From the NCBI GenBank assembly GCA_904066235.2, contig CAJFCV020000004.1:12276001-12340000 (forward strand): 64,000 bases of DNA, in the 5' to 3' direction. The first letter of the stretch is position 1. Every line of letters begins with the position of its first letter. Below are positions 32,762 to 43,986 of this stretch, piece by piece. This stretch comes from Bursaphelenchus xylophilus (taxonomy: Eukaryota; Nematoda; Chromadorea; Rhabditida; Aphelenchoididae). The notes beneath the pieces were generated by a model. It was given only the letters and a program-made list of their open reading frames with translations. It searched no databases and was not told the origin of the DNA. Both the position numbers and the translations under genes were made by a program.

Positions 32762-33858
32762 AGGCAAATATATTTTCAACAACTTGTTTGTTACAATACA
32801 CCGTTATCCATGGGCACATGACGCAACTAGCGAAGTCCTCTTCTCCCAAAAAACACCAGGGTTATTTTATTATTGATGACTTTATTGACAAAAATTCATC
32901 ATTGTTGATCTCGCGGAAACCCCCAGAACGTGACATTATAGTCGTGATCGAAGATATCACCGTGACTTTTGGTCGACGAACGTCATTTCATTGAAACATG
33001 ATGCGCTTTTACAGTGCAGTTTTGGAAATTGCATATGAATGATTGGAAAGAAAGCGAGGACTTTCGAAAGAGCCCGAGTTTTACAACATTATATTACACT
33101 TGGTCATAACTGTGGTAATGAACATAAGATCAATGAAGGTCTTGTTTGTTTGCTAATTAACGTTAATAATTATAGCTAAATATAGATATGGAACGGGTGG
33201 ATCGATGATTTATGTGATTTCGTCACGGATAATATCATTGGAATCGTTTGAAAAATCGATTTTGGATTTTTGGAACGATTTCAAGGGCATTTTTCATGAC
33301 GAAATGTCACAAGTTATTGACTTACTGTTCCGAAAAAATTTATAGTAAATTGTTTTGCAATTTCCAGTCGAAATTTGCGGTAAAACTTCCAAAAAGTCGT
33401 TAAAATAAGGTCGAAATTGGACCTTGTTTTTATATTAGTAGGAAGAATGTATTTCAAAACTACACTATGATCGCTACGTGATTCTTACACCTCCACTATG
33501 CTCTTGGGTCTCAATTCGTAGACAAACTGAAAACCAACGGGTTACGAACCATGCGTAATATGAAAAAAGATTTTGTTGTAAGAGACCAAATCTGAAGTTC
33601 GAAAAGTCAGTAAATAACGTCTTTATGATGTCACAGGAGCAAAGACAAAGTTTATGGGGGATCCAAGTGACCACGGGTGGGTTTGTAGGCTCAAAAAGTC
33701 TGTTGGAAGCCGAGGATACGATTTTTTGCTCAGCTTGGAGGTCGTAGTACAAGTTGATAGATGTCTTACGAAATCACAAGAAAGAATGAAGTAGAAATCT
33801 TTGGATATTTCTCTATAAGAACGGAAAATGTGACAAAAGTTTAGTCGCGAACATTCTA

Positions 33859-34110
33859 CAGTGACGGACCTGATCCAGCGGCAAAAAAACGTGCCATTTT
33901 GCGTCCGGGAAGTATCAAAAAATGTGGCAATATGCCTCCCTCTCCAACTAAAAAATTCCGTTTTGAAGGTCGCCTTCCCTCACAAAAAAGCGGGGGCGCT
34001 TTTGAAATCGGGGTTTTTTCACTTGGAGAGGGAGGTATTTTGCTACATTTTTTGATACTTCCCGGATACAAAATGGTACGTTTTTTGCCACTGTAACGGG
34101 TTCGTCACTG
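33859..34110. mobile_element. Family A MITE, copy 4
   Basis: Full-length copy starting CAGTGACGGACCTGATCCAG, ending GGTTCGTCACTG, TA on both flanks. Confidence 0.85.
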
Positions 34111-34877
34111 TAGGACCCCAAGCTTCGAATTGCGGTCTACTTTCTCCTTTGACCTGATTACGAAAACCATTGATCTGCCGTTGCAGTAATAAACCACCAG
34201 TTTTACTATAATTACAGTCGAGAGTAACTTAAAAGCTCAAAAAAAATTGACCGGTCAAAAAGATTCGAGCATTTTATTGCTTTTTTGTAATATGACAATG
34301 AGAGAAAGACTTCCGAGTATGTCTTATCGGTTAAAAAAACAGTGTAACACGCAACAGAAGCCATGTATTTTCGGTAGTCTAAAAATCTGCAGCCAAACTT
34401 GAAAAATTGTAGTCGAGAAATTAGAGTAAATGGTACTTTAACTGATCAAGTTTGTTCATAACTGAGAGACTTTACACTAAAACAGTGAGCCATCCAATTG
34501 TCGAAATCATAATTAACCAGCGATTGGCGGGTAAACAACAAATCCACCGGAAACCCTCGAGGTTTTTAGGGTTTATTGAAACCGAGTTTATCAAATCGCC
34601 GCACAAGAAACCTTATTTTGAGGAAGGTAGTGTAAAGTGGTCTGCTGTTCTCGGAAGATGTGTCATTCCTCGTGGATTTTATAGTTTGTAGAGGAATTAG
34701 GTTACGAAATAATAAGTTTGGTCAAATTTGAGGGTCAATTTGGGGTATGGCAAAAAATACTTGAGAAATAAAAAATGCGGAGCAGACTGATTTGGATAAA
34801 ACTTGACACAAATTTGAGTTTTTTTATGTAAAATGCTCATGAGTTTATTTATGACTTTAGACCGGGTTTTGCAGATA

Positions 34878-35133
34878 CAGTGGGGCCCTGATCCAGTGGC
34901 AACAAACGTACCATTTTGCATCCGGGAAGTATCAAAAATGTGGCAAAATGCCTCCTTCTCCAACTAAAAAAGTCCCGTTTTGAACTGCGGGCCCTTTCCC
35001 TCACAAAAAGAGCGGGCGCGCTTTTGAAATCGGAGTCTTTTCACTTGGAGAGGGAGGTATTTTGCTACATTTTTTGATACCTCCCGGATGCAAAACGGCA
35101 CGTTTTTTTGCCACTGGATCAGGTCTTCCACTG
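34878..35133. mobile_element. Family A MITE, copy 5
   Basis: Starts CAGTGGGGCCCTGATCCAG and ends GATCAGGTCTTCCACTG, flanked by TA. Confidence 0.85.
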
Positions 35134-35230
35134 TAATGCCAAGGTTTTTTTGGTCAAGAGGTAGGAAATGATTGGTGCTTTAAAACATCAGATTATGTTC
35201 CCGATGTGTCAAAACATACTCAGTAACGGT

Positions 35231-35383
35231 CAGAGATGGCTACGGGCCGGCCTTTTGGCACCGCCAGACCCGAAGGCCGGCCCCCAAAGGCTTAGACGAA
35301 GCCCCATACCCGGCTCCAGAAAAAGTCGTCGGCCCAGCATTTTTCGAACTTTCTGAAGCCCGGGCCGGCCCCAGCCATGTCTG
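35231..35383. mobile_element. hAT-like GC-rich MITE (153 bp)
   Basis: CAGAGATGGCTACGGGCCGG at the left and GGCCGGCCCCAGCCATGTCTG-type sequence at the right form terminal inverted repeats. The GGCCGG-rich interior resembles the elements at 20.3 and 60.6 kb. No target duplication is visible here, so assignment is weaker. Confidence 0.55.
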
Positions 35384-36093
35384 ATCACAAGGTTCAGAAA
35401 GTAACAGACTCCAATTTTTGTAACGAAGATCGTATTTTTTCCTCCTGAAAGACGTCAAAGAACGTCGTAGTAAAGTCTCTCACAATTATGGGGGTGTTCA
35501 AGGTACTGTGTTTGTCACAAAATTTGACTGAACATATCGACCAAAATTGATCAAGGACAAAATTACAGTAACCTAATTACAACCAGACTGAATGGAACCT
35601 TCATTAACATGTTCTATACTTTACAATTACTGTCAGATGATGCACTTTTACTTTCCTTAAACACCAAAAAACACAAAGGATCAGCAAAAAATTTGGTTTT
35701 TTGATTTTCCCAAGTATCTGTTTGTCTTCGACCTTAACAGCCCGAATTCCCGATTTTCTCACAAGAATTCCCCACAACCCCGAAGATTGCATCACGACCC
35801 CATGCATTCAACAGATGCTCCTTTTTTCATTCCCATAGTTGCAATTGTTCCGCGTTCGCTGTAACGTTGATCGCTGCGGCTTGACCCCAAGTTGAGAAAT
35901 CAATCTGACCACAGTTCCATCGACGTTTCCAGCGTCTCAGTCTTCCCCCACTGATGCTGGGTTTGTTTTTTCTTGTGAAATCGCGGTTTATCACCCGCTG
36001 GAAGCGGGTGTTGAAAATGGGAGCAGAGGGAAGGGTGGGAAGACGGTGCGGGGCGGCCCGCAGCTGGGGGGTTGGACGGTTGTAAAGTAATTG

Positions 36094-36100
36094 TATATAA
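36094..36100 (+). promoter_or_regulatory. TATA box of the secreted Cys-rich gene
   Basis: TATATAA about 96 bases before the ATG at 36196, leaving room for a short 5' UTR. Confidence 0.6.
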
Positions 36101-36195
36101 ACCGAAACGGTTTACCGACAAAATAAAGTACCTTCGAGTAGACAGCGAGTGGCTACTTGCTTGAAGAGGAGATTTCTTGTTCCACAGCTGATTTG

Positions 36196-37245
36196 ATGAT
36201 GATTTCCCGAACTGTTTTTGTTCTTGCGTGCCTGGCCACCGTTAGTGGTAAGTTTTGCGACATTTTTGAGTTTTTGTGACTTTCTCTTGTCACCAAATTC
36301 TTTTTAGTTTGTAGTTTCTTCGATTTTGCATTGTTATTTTTCCTATTTTTAGCCGCCAATCCCGCCATTCTCCGGCAATTCAACAAATTGATCAATTCTG
36401 ACGTCTGCCTCAAAAAATGCATGGACCATCTTCAAGAGCATGACATTGAACTCTCGTTGGTCAAGCGCACCAACGTTACCGACCATTTGCTCAACCTTGA
36501 GCTGGTCTGCGAGATGATTGGATCGGCCAGAACTTGTCTGGACAATTGCCAAGTCAAATCCAATCCGTTTGCCCTGCGCTCGGTGAACGCTCTGTGCAAC
36601 CGCGAAACCAAGAAGATTGTCGACGAATTGCAGCCCTGCTTGACGCAACATGGCCGTCAAATCAACGAGGAATGCATTAAGGAGTGCGGAGACTACGAGA
36701 CTTTCCACGAGCAGGTCAACGAAGCCTCGGCGAAATTGGCCAAGCAGCCCTACTTTGACGCCGAAGCCCACAGCAACTTTGCCCGTATGTCCAACGACGC
36801 TTGCGCCATGTTCAAGTGCTCCCAGCGTTGCACTGTCCTCAAGACTTCGGCTACCTGCCCCCGCCTTCCCGACGGAAATGATGCCGGAGGCGCTGTTCGC
36901 TACCTCATCGACTTGACCCTCCACACCCATCGCGCCGACCTCGATGGAATGAGATTGACCAACATCATGGCCACTCAAACCGAGCCCGAATGCAACTACC
37001 TCTATGCCCCCGAGGTCATGTTCGACGTGCAACGTGATCGCATGATGGTCGCCTCTCTTCATGCTCAGCAAAAGAAGATCAACGAGGACATCATTGCCGG
37101 ACGCAGACCTCAGTTCACCACCCCGTCCAGCCTTCACCACAACCACAAGGAAGAGGTCGTTGTGCCCATGGACCAGGAGGCTGATCAGGTGGAGAAGGAA
37201 CTGCACAATATTCTTCACACCTTCGAACACCCCAAACACCTCTAA
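36196..37245 (+). CDS. Secreted cysteine-rich nematode protein, possibly CPG4-like (314 aa)
   Basis: Exons 36196-36247 and 36353-37245 give 314 residues; the 105-bp intron splits the signal peptide region (MMISRTVFVLACLATVS then AANPAIL). The mature protein has regularly spaced cysteines in the first 190 residues (for example CLKKCMDHL, CEMIGSARTCLDNC, CLTQHGRQINEECIKEC, CAMFKCSQRC), probably forming helical disulfide hairpins, then a cysteine-poor charged tail with a run of HHNHK. This arrangement resembles the nematode chondroitin-proteoglycan-4-type secreted proteins, but I assign that only tentatively. Codons are strongly C/G-ending and the gene has a TATA box and AATAAA at 37312, all consistent with high expression. 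The fully open antisense frame (36349-37239) is a by-product of this codon bias. Confidence 0.85.
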
Positions 37246-37311
37246 ATTGTTTTAGTTTTCCATTCGAAACTCGGGCTCATCAAATGATCTCATATTTGTA
37301 TCATTGTTGAT

Positions 37312-37317
37312 AATAAA
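37312..37317 (+). terminator. Poly(A) signal of the secreted Cys-rich gene
   Basis: AATAAA 67 bases after the stop codon. Confidence 0.65.
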
Positions 37318-39233
37318 TATATACATTATATTGCGTTTCTTGGTGTTAAAGGTATAAAAAAAAAGAGATTTTTTATGTCAGCAATAAAAAATGTCAAAAA
37401 AATATTTTGACGTGTCAAAAGGAATGTTTTTGACGAAGGAATCTACTGATTACTGTATTTTGCAACGCATAGTTTACTGCGATAATTGCTATGGTATTTA
37501 CTGTTGTAAAAGCCTCAAAAATTTTTGCTACGCACCTTTCGGCAATAAATTTTTACATTAAAAAACGATGATTGATGAACCTCACTGTTCAACACCATAA
37601 AAAGTAATCAAAAATTTGAGCGGTCAATTTGGGCAGTGTAAAGTTTATGTCAGGTTTTGTTTGTGTGCCACTGTAAGTTGCGCTTTTGCTGTTAAATTAA
37701 ATTGATGATAATGCGATTAATAAGACCATGTCTGATTGTGGGCAATGCAATCTTTGAAGGTTGTGGTTCGTTTTGTGTTGTAATTCTGAATGTGTTCGCA
37801 ATTTTTATAAGGAAAAGGAACTGTAGGAAGGTACAGTGGGGTGACTTGATCCAGTGGCAAAAAACGTACCATTTTGCATCCGGGAACTATCAAAAATGTG
37901 GCAAAATGCTTCCCTCTCTAAGTGAAAAAAGAAATCCGATTCCAAAAGCGCGCCCTTTCCCTCACAAAAAGAGCTGGCGCGCTTTTGAAATCGAAGTTTT
38001 TTCACTTGGAGAGGGAATCATTTTACCGCATTTTTGATACTTCTCGGATGAAAAATGGTACGTTTTTTGCCGCTGGATCAAGTCCCCTACTGTAATGGTC
38101 AAAAATGCTATAAGGGGATTCAGTTTTGGTGTCATGATGACATCTTATGATAAAAATCATGACTCTGTGCCAGAAAGTCATCGTTTTTTTTTGACCACGG
38201 AGTCTATGGTCAACTTTTTTTGGGAACTCGCAATAGGTACATTCTTACCATAAGTCCTACTTCCATTTTACTGTAGAGAAAGCAACAGTAAAAGAAGGTT
38301 ACAAAGTCTTTCGCATTAACGACTTTGCTAAAAATGGGCTACTCTTATAACAATCTTTTTAAATGTAGTCACGCTGCTACATCAAAATGACAGTTTAGAC
38401 GCTGTTTCGGCTAGGCAAAAAAAATTTTTAGAATTAACCTTCAATCAACTTTGACGCCCAAAAGACCGCACAAGGTTAGTCAGAGGCCGCTGCACGACCG
38501 CATTGATCTTTGAGCTGCGTCAAAAGTCACGGCTGCAGAAAGTGGTCGGGAAACTGTAGAAAAAACGAAGAAGTGTACATGGACCGCCTCCAAGGGTCGA
38601 GTGAAGGGGCATATATAAGCCAAGCCTCTTCGAAACGCCCGTTCCAATTTTCGCTACATTTTCTAAATCAGCCAAAGAATTTTTACAAACAAGTCGCCTT
38701 CAAAACCGACTTTTTCAGGCTTGGAATCTGATAAAATAGCGTTACAATGTGGCGTATTTACCACGCCGCGTTTTGTCACCTGCGTATACGATTTTTTTCT
38801 TGCAGCGTAGAACATTTCAGAGCATTTTTCTCCGGGGTTTCCTTAACTTCTGCCCTTTGTGATTTCGTCATCTTTTCGCAGGGAGCGTTCCAATTTTTAC
38901 ACCGTTCGATTCTGCAGATCTTTTTCGATCTACACTCTTCATCATTAAACCGTCTGCCACGATCGATAACTTTTAAAGAAAGACGAATGGACTGATCGTT
39001 TGGTGTTACACTTGAGCCGCCGTGAGCGGTCAAATCGGATTGATCAACCATAAATTTTAAAGTGTAATGTTCAGTGGGACCTTGCAAGGTTGATATAACT
39101 TATTTATTGATCTCAAGCACAAACGCTGTAATTTACAGCGGAAATTTTTAGGAGTGCAAAAAAATGATGACGTTGAATTTATAGGAAGTGAAATTTTGGT
39201 TGGAATGAAATTTTGACATGACCAAAAGTTGTC
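37318..39233. other. Intergenic, one MITE, no supported gene
   Basis: Besides the family A MITE at 37.83 kb, a minus-strand frame at 38776-39087 is open for 103 codons and Lys/Arg/Glu-rich, but begins with a non-ATG codon and matches nothing recognised. No other structure noted. Confidence 0.4.
37834..38092. mobile_element. Family A MITE, copy 6
   Basis: Starts CAGTGGGGTGACTTGATCCA and ends GATCAAGTCCCCTACTG, TA on both flanks; inner arms typical of the family. Confidence 0.8.
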
Positions 39234-41045
39234 CTAGTCCTTTACAAACACGGCTTTTTCATGGGTGAAGGTGTCGAATCCATATTTACCATGATATCTT
39301 CCAGTTCCACTGCCTCCAATACCTCCGAATGGGAGGCCTTCAACTAAAATAAAAGGAATTACAATATACCTATAAAATTTGACAATTTCAAAGCTCAAGC
39401 GGTTTAAATCATTCTCTCTTACCTTGAGCATGATCTGAGATTCCATTGATACAAACTCCTCCAGAAGAGGTCCGATTAATAAACAGATCGGCCTTCTCTT
39501 GATTCTTGGTGAACACATATAATGCCAAGGGCTTTTCATTCGAATTGATATATTCAATTATCTCATGCTCATTTTCGAATTTAACTACCAGCAAAACAGG
39601 TCCAAATACTTCATCCTCCATAAGGACATCATCCGTTTTGACCTCGATAACATGAGGCCCAATGAAATTATCGTCAGCATCTTCTGGATCCGGAGATTGG
39701 TACAGAAATTCTCCGTCGGTCTTCCATAAAAGATCGGAGACTCGACTGAAAGTATTGCAATTTTAATCAAGATAATTTAAACATTAAAATATCATCATAA
39801 AGCATATCTTTTTTGGACTGATCACTATTTGAAAACTCACTTAAAATTGTCTTTGTTGATCAGTCGGCTGTACAGTGGTGACTCCTTTGGATGTTTGCCG
39901 AAATGTTTTTCAATCTGCTTCTTCAGCGCATGACGTAACGCTTCTCTTGTCTCGTTGTCGAAAACCACCAAATAATCAGCATGAAGACAGTGCTGCCCGC
40001 AATTCAGCCACTTTCCCCGAATCAACTGCTCGGCCAAGCTGTCGATGTCAGCGTCCGGGTAGACAATCACTGGGCTGAAAAGGTTTCCTGTTGAAGTCAA
40101 AACAAGCCCTGCGGGTTTAAAAATACAAAATGTAAAAATGAATGTATCTATTTGAATTTGTGAGAGTTATTCTTACTTTTTTCCTCCAAGTTCCAGAGTT
40201 ACTGGCGTCAGGAAATGCGAGGCTTCTCGCATAATGATCCTTCCAATTCTCGGAGATCCCGCATAGTAGATATGGTCGAATCGCTCGGCCAGCAACTTCA
40301 TTGTCGCATCAAATCCTCCAATAACAGTGGTGAAGTGGTGCTAAAAAGAATGATGTAATATAAACCACATACGAAAGAACGCCTTTGTTTCTGATTTACG
40401 GGATAAATTTTCCTACCTCATCACAATTCTTCTTGATCAGCTCATCGAGTGCTTGTGTTGAAAATGGCGCCAGTTCGGAGGGCTTGACGACGACTGTATT
40501 GCCAGCAGCGAGCGCAGCCACGGCTGGGAGAAGATTCAATGCCAATGGCAAGTTGTAAGGGCCGATGACACAGACCACACCCAGCGGCTCTTTATAAAGA
40601 TACGGACGGCCTTTGGGGGTTGCGGGGAGCTAAAGCACGGGAGATGTGATTGAGATACCCCTGATCATGTCATAGCCGCACACATTTTTCGACTTTAGCC
40701 GGGAGAAAATACTGGTTAAAGAACTTACAGCCTGAGGTTTTGCCCATTTATCGATGTTGTCGATGAAGTTTGTAAGTTCCTTCAGAACTGGCACAATTTC
40801 GTATTTCTCCGTCAACGTGGGGCTTCGTTTCAAGTCCTCATAAACGGCTTCAGTCAGGTTGTCCATCTTCTTTTCTATCCCCTCCTTCAAAGACCTCAAT
40901 AAACCCGTGCGACATTCGACAGACTTGGTCTTGTGGGTCAAAAAGAAAGAGCGCTGAGCTCTGACTATCTGAAGTATTTAAATAAAATTAAGGGGAAACA
41001 TAATGGGAAGGGATAAAAACTCTGACCTACAAGTTTAAGGTTCAT
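39234..41045 (-). CDS. Class 3 (ALDH3-type) aldehyde dehydrogenase (432 aa)
   Basis: Minus-strand exons 41045-41031, 40968-40729, 40629-40417, 40340-40177, 40074-39841, 39745-39423 and 39343-39234 join in phase. Oxidises fatty or aromatic aldehydes with NAD(P)+. Seen: [31 protein letters not shown] (cofactor-binding), the general-base glutamate E206 in LELGGKN, the nucleophile C240 in [49 protein letters not shown] and [17 protein letters not shown]. The length fits the short ALDH3 class (about 450 aa) rather than ALDH1/2 (about 500). The protein stops just after FVKD and lacks the C-terminal membrane anchor of fatty aldehyde dehydrogenases, so it is probably soluble. The five-codon first exon (MNLKL) is inferred from a good GTAGGT donor and matching phase; it is the least certain part. 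Confidence 0.92.
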
Positions 41046-43456
41046 AATCGGGGTAAACACTTATTTAATCGATGAAGGACTTGGCGAAAAGGAAAGAAAA
41101 ACAGGAGAGACGAGGAAATAAACTGCTTTTTCTGCTTTTCTTCAAAGAACGCTTGCAACCTTATCATGGTTTGCTCACTAATAAATAATACGTGCGTTTC
41201 GGCATAGAGAAAAGCTGTTACATCTGATTGAACAATTGGGAATTTGGAGCTGTGCGATAATGACGCAAACAAGCACATCTTGCCTCATTTGCAAGCAATG
41301 CCCAAATTGTTGCATCAACATGATCATCGCTTACTATATAGCTCCGCATTGCGGGTTGGGGTCAGGTTTCTTCTTGATGTGTCAAGTTTCTCCCAGCAGA
41401 GTCAAGTTTCTCAATGATGCGTCAAGTTTCACCATGATGTGACAAGTTTCTCCCTAATATGTCAAGTTTCTCCCTAGTGTGACAAGTTTCTCCCTGATGT
41501 GTCAAGTTTCTCATTGATGTGTCAAGTTTTTCTCTGCAGAGTCAAGTTTCTCCCTGATATGTCGGCTTTCAGCTTTACGTGTCAAGTTTCCCCCTGTAGA
41601 GTCAACTTTCTCTCTGATGTGACAAGTTTCTCCATGGTGTGTCAAGTTTCTTCTTGATGTGTCAACTTTCTCCTTTATTGCGTCAAGTTTCTCCCTGCAG
41701 AATCAAGATTCTCCCTGATGTGACAAGTTTCTCCCCGCAGAGTCAAGTTTTTCCCTGATGTGTCAAGTTTCTCCCTAATGTGTCAAGTTTTTCTCGCGCA
41801 GGAAAAGACTCGACCTCAAACCGCAGTAGTTCAGACAAATAAAATGTAATCGACATTGAAAGGTCATCACACATATCGCAGCTCTCCTTTCTAAGCCTAC
41901 ATTCGCGTGGACTTCACACCTCTTTACAATTGTTATGCATATTTGCATTGCCCGCATTCCTCGGCCTTTTCCCATTCATTTCCAAAAGATGGATGTTGCG
42001 CATTACTTTTAATTAAACCCTCGAATCCGGCCCACATGTTTGATTGCGCCTTCTATGCGGAATTATTTTAAAGCGTCATAAATTGCTTTCATTTATATTT
42101 TCAATGTATAAAAGGGCAAGGTGATTGCCAGGAGTTTTCGGTCGGATGTCAGGAAAATTGGACAGTTTTTTGCGCTGAATCAGTTAGTCAATAAATTTTG
42201 GGGAATTAGAGAAAGGGGCATTAAGTGGCCATTACGTGTGAATCACTTGTTAGTCTTTTCGTTTCTTTGTTTCTGACGACTTATGGCCTTTGGTTTTAAA
42301 GCGGGAAGTGCTGGCATTTGATGGAAATTGCAAGATTTTGACGCATGCCGCCTCCCGGAAAATTTAAAAGGCTAAATGCTTTAACCGAATGAATTTTCAA
42401 TTGAACTCTGTAGATGACAAACAAGTCTTTTTCTTCAAGTACGATATTTAGTTTGCCTTGAAATTATGGTTGCCAGGTCCACGTGGGTTATGTACTATTA
42501 GAATTACTGTGGGTTGTGTAGTATTAGAATTACTGAAGATTGTAGCACGCACTTTATAAATGTGGCCAATATATTCAACATTTTTTGCTGTTAAGAGATC
42601 AACGAAAATGATGAGAGAGAGTCATGATTAAACGATATTTTATGACCGTTACTTTCTATATCTGCGGGAACAGCCGTCTCTTATTGTACGGTTTACTGTC
42701 CTTGACGTGTTTAGTAGACCACCAAAGCTAGGCAAAATGCTGTTCAAAGCTTGGGGATTTATCTTTAAAAAAACCGCTTCAAAAATCTCATAAAAGTTTC
42801 GTCAAGATCTATGCCCACTAAACTTGAAATTTGCACTATTATTTCGTCATCAAGTTATCAAGCCACGTAATTATAATACTTTGAATTAAACCTTTCATGC
42901 TCTTAAATTTGTCCAACAACAAATCCACCCCTTTCAACTCAACAATCACTAAATGTACTTGCATTTGCTAGACATTTTCGCTATCCCTCTTCAAAGAGTT
43001 GTAGTCTCTGCCGAAATTTCCATCCGTAATTTATGGAGGCTCTACCTAAGTGTGGGCTATGAAATTCCCGACCGAAGACTCTAATATTGTCTGCGGCTCG
43101 GGGATATATTTCTTTCGCGCAAACCCAATTTGGGTATTCCTCGGGGGAAAAAGCGCTGTTCTCTGACTTTTGGGCCACTAATTCTCATCGAAATACCACA
43201 CATTTTCCTTCCTTTTGAGGTTTATTTACCCTTCACGTTGTTTTAGCACTATATTTAAGATTTTTCAACTTTGGCTTGAAAGCTGGTCATTTTGTCAAGC
43301 GTTTATTAAAAATCGAAGCGAAATGGTACGACTATTGGATATTGCATGAGAATATGTTGTCAGGAATGTACAGAAAGGGATATATTGCAATTGCGGAGGC
43401 CCTCAAACCTCTGAAGATGTGGTATTCGTCTTGATGCAACTTTTGAGCTTGATCTC
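41046..43456. other. Intergenic with minisatellite, no supported gene
   Basis: Apart from the 20-bp array, nothing gene-like is convincing. A 65-codon minus frame at 42981-43178 is unremarkable. The sequence between 41.8 and 43.4 kb is plain AT-rich DNA. Confidence 0.45.
41361..41799. repeat. 20-bp minisatellite, about 22 units
   Basis: Units of 20 bases (two are 21) with consensus GTCAAGTTTCTCCCTGATGT run head to tail, with individual units differing at 1-6 positions; variants ending in GCAGA or GATGT alternate in places. It sits 316 bp upstream of the ALDH3 start codon, in what should be that gene's promoter region. Confidence 0.9.
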
Positions 43457-43986
43457 TCATGCCGAAGTTGTCGTCTCAACCACGGATGCCTGAGTGACGG
43501 TCAGCTCAACGGGAGAGGCGGTGGAGCTAGCGGCAGCTGGTTTCCGCCGAAGTCCCATCGGGTTGACGGCCTTAATCAGAGACACTTGTGGGGTGACATC
43601 GCGGTCGTGGGTCTGTCCCTCGATCTCGGCCAGTTTCTCGTCGGCGGCTTGGCGGCGCACACGTGGGAGGGTTGTGAGCTTGACGTTGCAGCCCTCAGCG
43701 GCACGTCTTCTTCGGGTTGAGTTGAGGATTAGACCTGGTGGGCACTGGCTGTCGCCGCCGCAACAGTCGCAACCGCAGCCGCAAGCATAGGCGTAAGCGA
43801 AGAAGCAGACCACAGCAAAAGAGATGAGGCTGAAATTTGAACTTTTTTCAGGGGTTTGTGGCCTTTGGCCTTAATGGGATTTATGAAAATTTGCTGACAG
43901 ACATTTGCCGTTGCTAAAGTCATAGCGCAATCTAGAGGCCTTAGAGTCTATCGCTCCATTTTAGTCCCTTTGAAAACCTACCGCAT
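43457..43986 (-). CDS. Small secreted cysteine-cluster precursor (125 aa)
   Basis: Exon 1 is only ATGCG (43986-43982), followed by a 152-bp intron and exon 2 (43829-43457), phase 2, giving 125 residues. The signal peptide MRLISFAVVCFFAYAYA leads directly into CGCGCDCCGGDSQC, six cysteines in fourteen residues, then a tetrabasic RRRR site (residues 38-41) that looks like a furin-type cleavage point. The rest is charged and then Ala/Thr/Ser-rich, ending in ETTTSA. The first half of the precursor would release a small Cys-rich peptide of about 20 residues; whether it is structural or a signal is unknown. The micro-exon start is inferred from the donor GTAGGT and phase; without it the signal peptide lacks an ATG. 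Confidence 0.7.

Larger units (their letters stand above)
31999..36093. other. 4.1 kb intergenic stretch with MITEs and no supported gene
   Basis: Contains three family A MITEs, one hAT-like GC-rich element and a pre-miRNA-sized hairpin, listed separately. Remaining frames (for example 33474-33752 minus and 34452-34691 plus) show no domain or splice support. Confidence 0.45.

Noticed and set aside
36349..37239. 296-codon open frame antisense to the secreted Cys-rich gene
   Set aside because: It mirrors the strongly C/G-ending codons of the real gene, has no splice structure and no recognisable domain; the sense gene has signal peptide, promoter, intron and poly(A) signal.
38776..39087. 103-codon basic ORF on the minus strand
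   Set aside because: Starts at a non-ATG codon, shows no domain, no splice sites with neighbours and no poly(A) signal nearby.
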